The notes beneath the pieces are model-generated. The model ran no database searches. It was not told the DNA's origin and saw only the letters and a program-made list of their open reading frames with translations. A stretch of 6,930 nucleotides of DNA from Desulfovibrionaceae bacterium (GTDB lineage: Bacteria > Desulfobacterota > Desulfovibrionia > Desulfovibrionales > Desulfovibrionaceae): the NCBI GenBank assembly GCA_009783115.1, contig WRHT01000078.1:1-6930 (forward strand), given 5' to 3'. Each line of letters starts with the position of its first letter. Within the stretch, counting starts at the first letter, position 1. Below are positions 5,528-6,930 of the stretch, one piece after another. Made by a program: the position numbers and the translations under genes.

Positions 5528-6706
5528 ATGAATATTAAAATTTTCAAAGAGGATGTGCTTGATGGTTTGCAAAAAGCCGCCAATATCATCCAAAATCGCA
5601 GCGGGTATCCATATTTGCGCTCATTATGGCTTCAGGCTGGAGAAAACCGGGTCAACGTCATGGCCACGGATATGAATATTGAATTTAAGGGAAGCTATCC
5701 TTCCGAAGTTTCAGCGCCAGGCTTGGTAGGGGTACAAGGAAAGGATTTTGTTGAAATAATCCGCCGGGCTTATCCTGGGGCCATTTCCCTTAAACTTGAC
5801 GCCGAAGGTAAGCATTTGAGCATAGATCAGGGAGGGCAGCAGGGCAGTTTCAGTTGTAAGATGCCGGTTCTTGATTCCTCCTGGCGCCAGGATCTGGCTG
5901 AGTTCCCGGATAAAGAATCCGGGCAGGTGCTTTGGTCGGGCGATTTTTTTCAGGAACTCATTGATAAGGTGAGTTATTGTATTTCGGACGGCGATGGCGA
6001 GAACATTTCCTGTATGCTGATTAAGCCGGGAGAGGGGTCTTTTATTGACGTCTGCGGACTTAATTCGCACCAGATGGGGATAATCCGTTTTACCCACGAC
6101 GATTTGCGCGCCGTTCTTCCGGCCTCTGGCATTTTGATCCAGAAAAAATATCTCCTGGAACTAAAAAAATGGATAGGAAACAAGGATGTTGAAATAAGCC
6201 TTGACGAAAAGCGTGTTTTTCTCCGGGATGTTGATCACAAGGAGCTTTTCAGCCTCCCCCTGTCTTCTTATCAGTATCCTGATTATTTGAGCCTGCTTGA
6301 AAGAAGCAAAAGCCGGTCGACCTCCAGGCTGACCGTAAACCGCAAAGAGATAATTGATGCCCTGGAGCGGCTTTCCATATTTAATTCAGACGCGAATATT
6401 TTCACCTGTTATGATTTGAATTCAGCAGGTCCGGGGGTGTTATCCGTATCGGTGAAATCCCAGGACAAAGGATCCTGCAATCAAAAACTTAAAGTTGATT
6501 TTGATGGGGATCTTAAAGTTATATCCTTTCCCACCAAGTCCATGTTGGAGATCTTTTCCCATTTCCACTCCGAAAAGATCGATCTGATGATGGACGCCGA
6601 GAATCCTTGCGCGGTCAGCGGTGGAGAAGATCCCGATTATACGGTCATTATCATGCCAATGAAGGTGAATGAACATGTCAATTACCAAGAGGAAAAAGTT
6701 CAATGA
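5528..6706 (+). CDS. dnaN: DNA polymerase III beta subunit (sliding clamp)
   Basis: This 392-residue DnaN forms the dimeric ring that tethers DNA polymerase III and other repair and replication proteins to DNA. The start fits the family ([20 protein letters not shown]), with AAGGAG at 5516-5521 six bases before the ATG. The first domain shows [11 protein letters not shown] (45-54), equivalent to the clamp's LxxTDxEI segment. The second shows SYQYPDY (247-253), matching the RFPDY segment that helps shape the protein-binding pocket. The third ends with [10 protein letters not shown] (371-380), the canonical C-terminal MPM motif. A 12-residue tail extends beyond it, and the protein is longer than E. 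coli beta (366 residues). The middle of domain III is rather divergent. It follows the dnaA-like gene by 101 bp and overlaps gyrB by four bases, so dnaN and gyrB are probably co-transcribed and translationally coupled. Base composition is visibly less GC-rich than in parB or hldE1. Confidence 0.95.
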   Translation: MNIKIFKEDVLDGLQKAANIIQNRSGYPYLRSLWLQAGENRVNVMATDMNIEFKGSYPSEVSAPGLVGVQGKDFVEIIRRAYPGAISLKLDAEGKHLSIDQGGQQGSFSCKMPVLDSSWRQDLAEFPDKESGQVLWSGDFFQELIDKVSYCISDGDGENISCMLIKPGEGSFIDVCGLNSHQMGIIRFTHDDLRAVLPASGILIQKKYLLELKKWIGNKDVEISLDEKRVFLRDVDHKELFSLPLSSYQYPDYLSLLERSKSRSTSRLTVNRKEIIDALERLSIFNSDANIFTCYDLNSAGPGVLSVSVKSQDKGSCNQKLKVDFDGDLKVISFPTKSMLEIFSHFHSEKIDLMMDAENPCAVSGGEDPDYTVIIMPMKVNEHVNYQEEKVQ

Positions 6707-6930
6707 CTGATTCAGGGCGCGCATCGTCCTTATATAATGCGGAGAGCATAACCGTTCTGGAAGGACTGGCCGCCGTGCGCAAGCGGCCGGCCATGTACAT
6801 AGGCAGCACGGACGGCCGCGGGTTGCATCATCTGGTCTATGAGGTGGTGGATAATTCCATTGACGAGGCGATGGCCGGACATTGCAGCAAGATAAGCGTC
6901 CGGCTGCACCTGGACGGTTCATGCTCGGTT
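6703..6930 (+). CDS. gyrB: DNA gyrase subunit B, N-terminal part (cut by window end)
   Basis: The first 76 codons of gyrB are present and the frame remains open at the window end. GyrB is the ATPase subunit of gyrase, which introduces negative supercoils. The translation contains [17 protein letters not shown] (18-34) and [21 protein letters not shown] (41-61), the GHKL ATP-binding region. Glu47, Asn51 and Asp54 fall where E. coli GyrB has Glu42, Asn46 and Asp49, a constant offset of five. ParE has a similar N-terminus, but position next to dnaN and the close match to GyrB favour gyrB. The ATG overlaps the dnaN stop (ATGA, 6703-6706), and AGAGG at 6688-6692 inside the dnaN tail can act as ribosome-binding site. 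No recF lies between dnaN and gyrB. Codon use returns to GC-rich choices compared with dnaN. Confidence 0.93.
   Translation, partial: MTDSGRASSLYNAESITVLEGLAAVRKRPAMYIGSTDGRGLHHLVYEVVDNSIDEAMAGHCSKISVRLHLDGSCSV

Noticed and set aside
6846..6854. DnaA-box-like TTATCCACC on the minus strand in gyrB
   Set aside because: It is one mismatch from the consensus box, but it encodes the invariant Val-Val-Asp-Asn of the GyrB ATP site and stands alone.
6440..6922. 160-codon minus-strand open frame across the dnaN-gyrB junction
   Set aside because: It is antisense to two strongly conserved genes and has no recognisable domain or ribosome-binding site.

Overview
The window looks like the replication-origin neighbourhood of a Gram-negative bacterium. 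The right part carries a DnaA-family gene, dnaN and the start of gyrB in one direction. The left part carries parB, and these partition genes usually lie close to the origin. A monofunctional heptose-phosphate kinase (LPS inner core) implies an outer membrane. A B12-dependent class II ribonucleotide reductase (nrdJ), a stand-alone hldE1-type kinase and a dnaN-gyrB junction without recF together suggest a Desulfovibrionales-like member of the Desulfobacterota. That placement is inferred from gene content, not proven.

Layout: 1-28 may be the last codons of a gene upstream of parB (parA would be expected). parB (43-942) and hldE1 (942-1967) are on the + strand and overlap by one base (TAATG). 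After a 45-bp convergent gap, nrdJ occupies 4265-2013 on the - strand. A 234-bp divergent intergenic region (4266-4499) contains an 80-bp tract of about 19% GC and three copies of the hexamer TTAACC. Next come a short, divergent DnaA-type gene (4500-5426), a 101-bp gap that is very AT-rich in its first 70 bp and holds a 16-bp perfect palindrome, dnaN (5528-6706), and gyrB (from 6703, overlapping dnaN by ATGA and cut by the window end).

How the genes work together: the DnaA-like protein, the sliding clamp and gyrase serve replication initiation, processivity and supercoiling. ParB serves origin segregation, and NrdJ supplies dNTPs without needing oxygen. HldE1 is the outlier, a cell-envelope gene coupled to parB. 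On the + strand, base counts in sampled lines change from C-rich on the left to G-rich in dnaN, as expected if replication starts inside or next to this window.

The most interesting item is the DnaA-like protein. It is only 308 residues, starts directly at the AAA+ domain (domains I and II absent), keeps Walker A and B, seems to lack the arginine finger and the sensor II arginine, and carries an altered DNA-binding signature (GKNHAS instead of GRDHTT). No consensus DnaA boxes are visible in either flanking gap. No tRNA, rRNA, CRISPR array or insertion sequence was seen.
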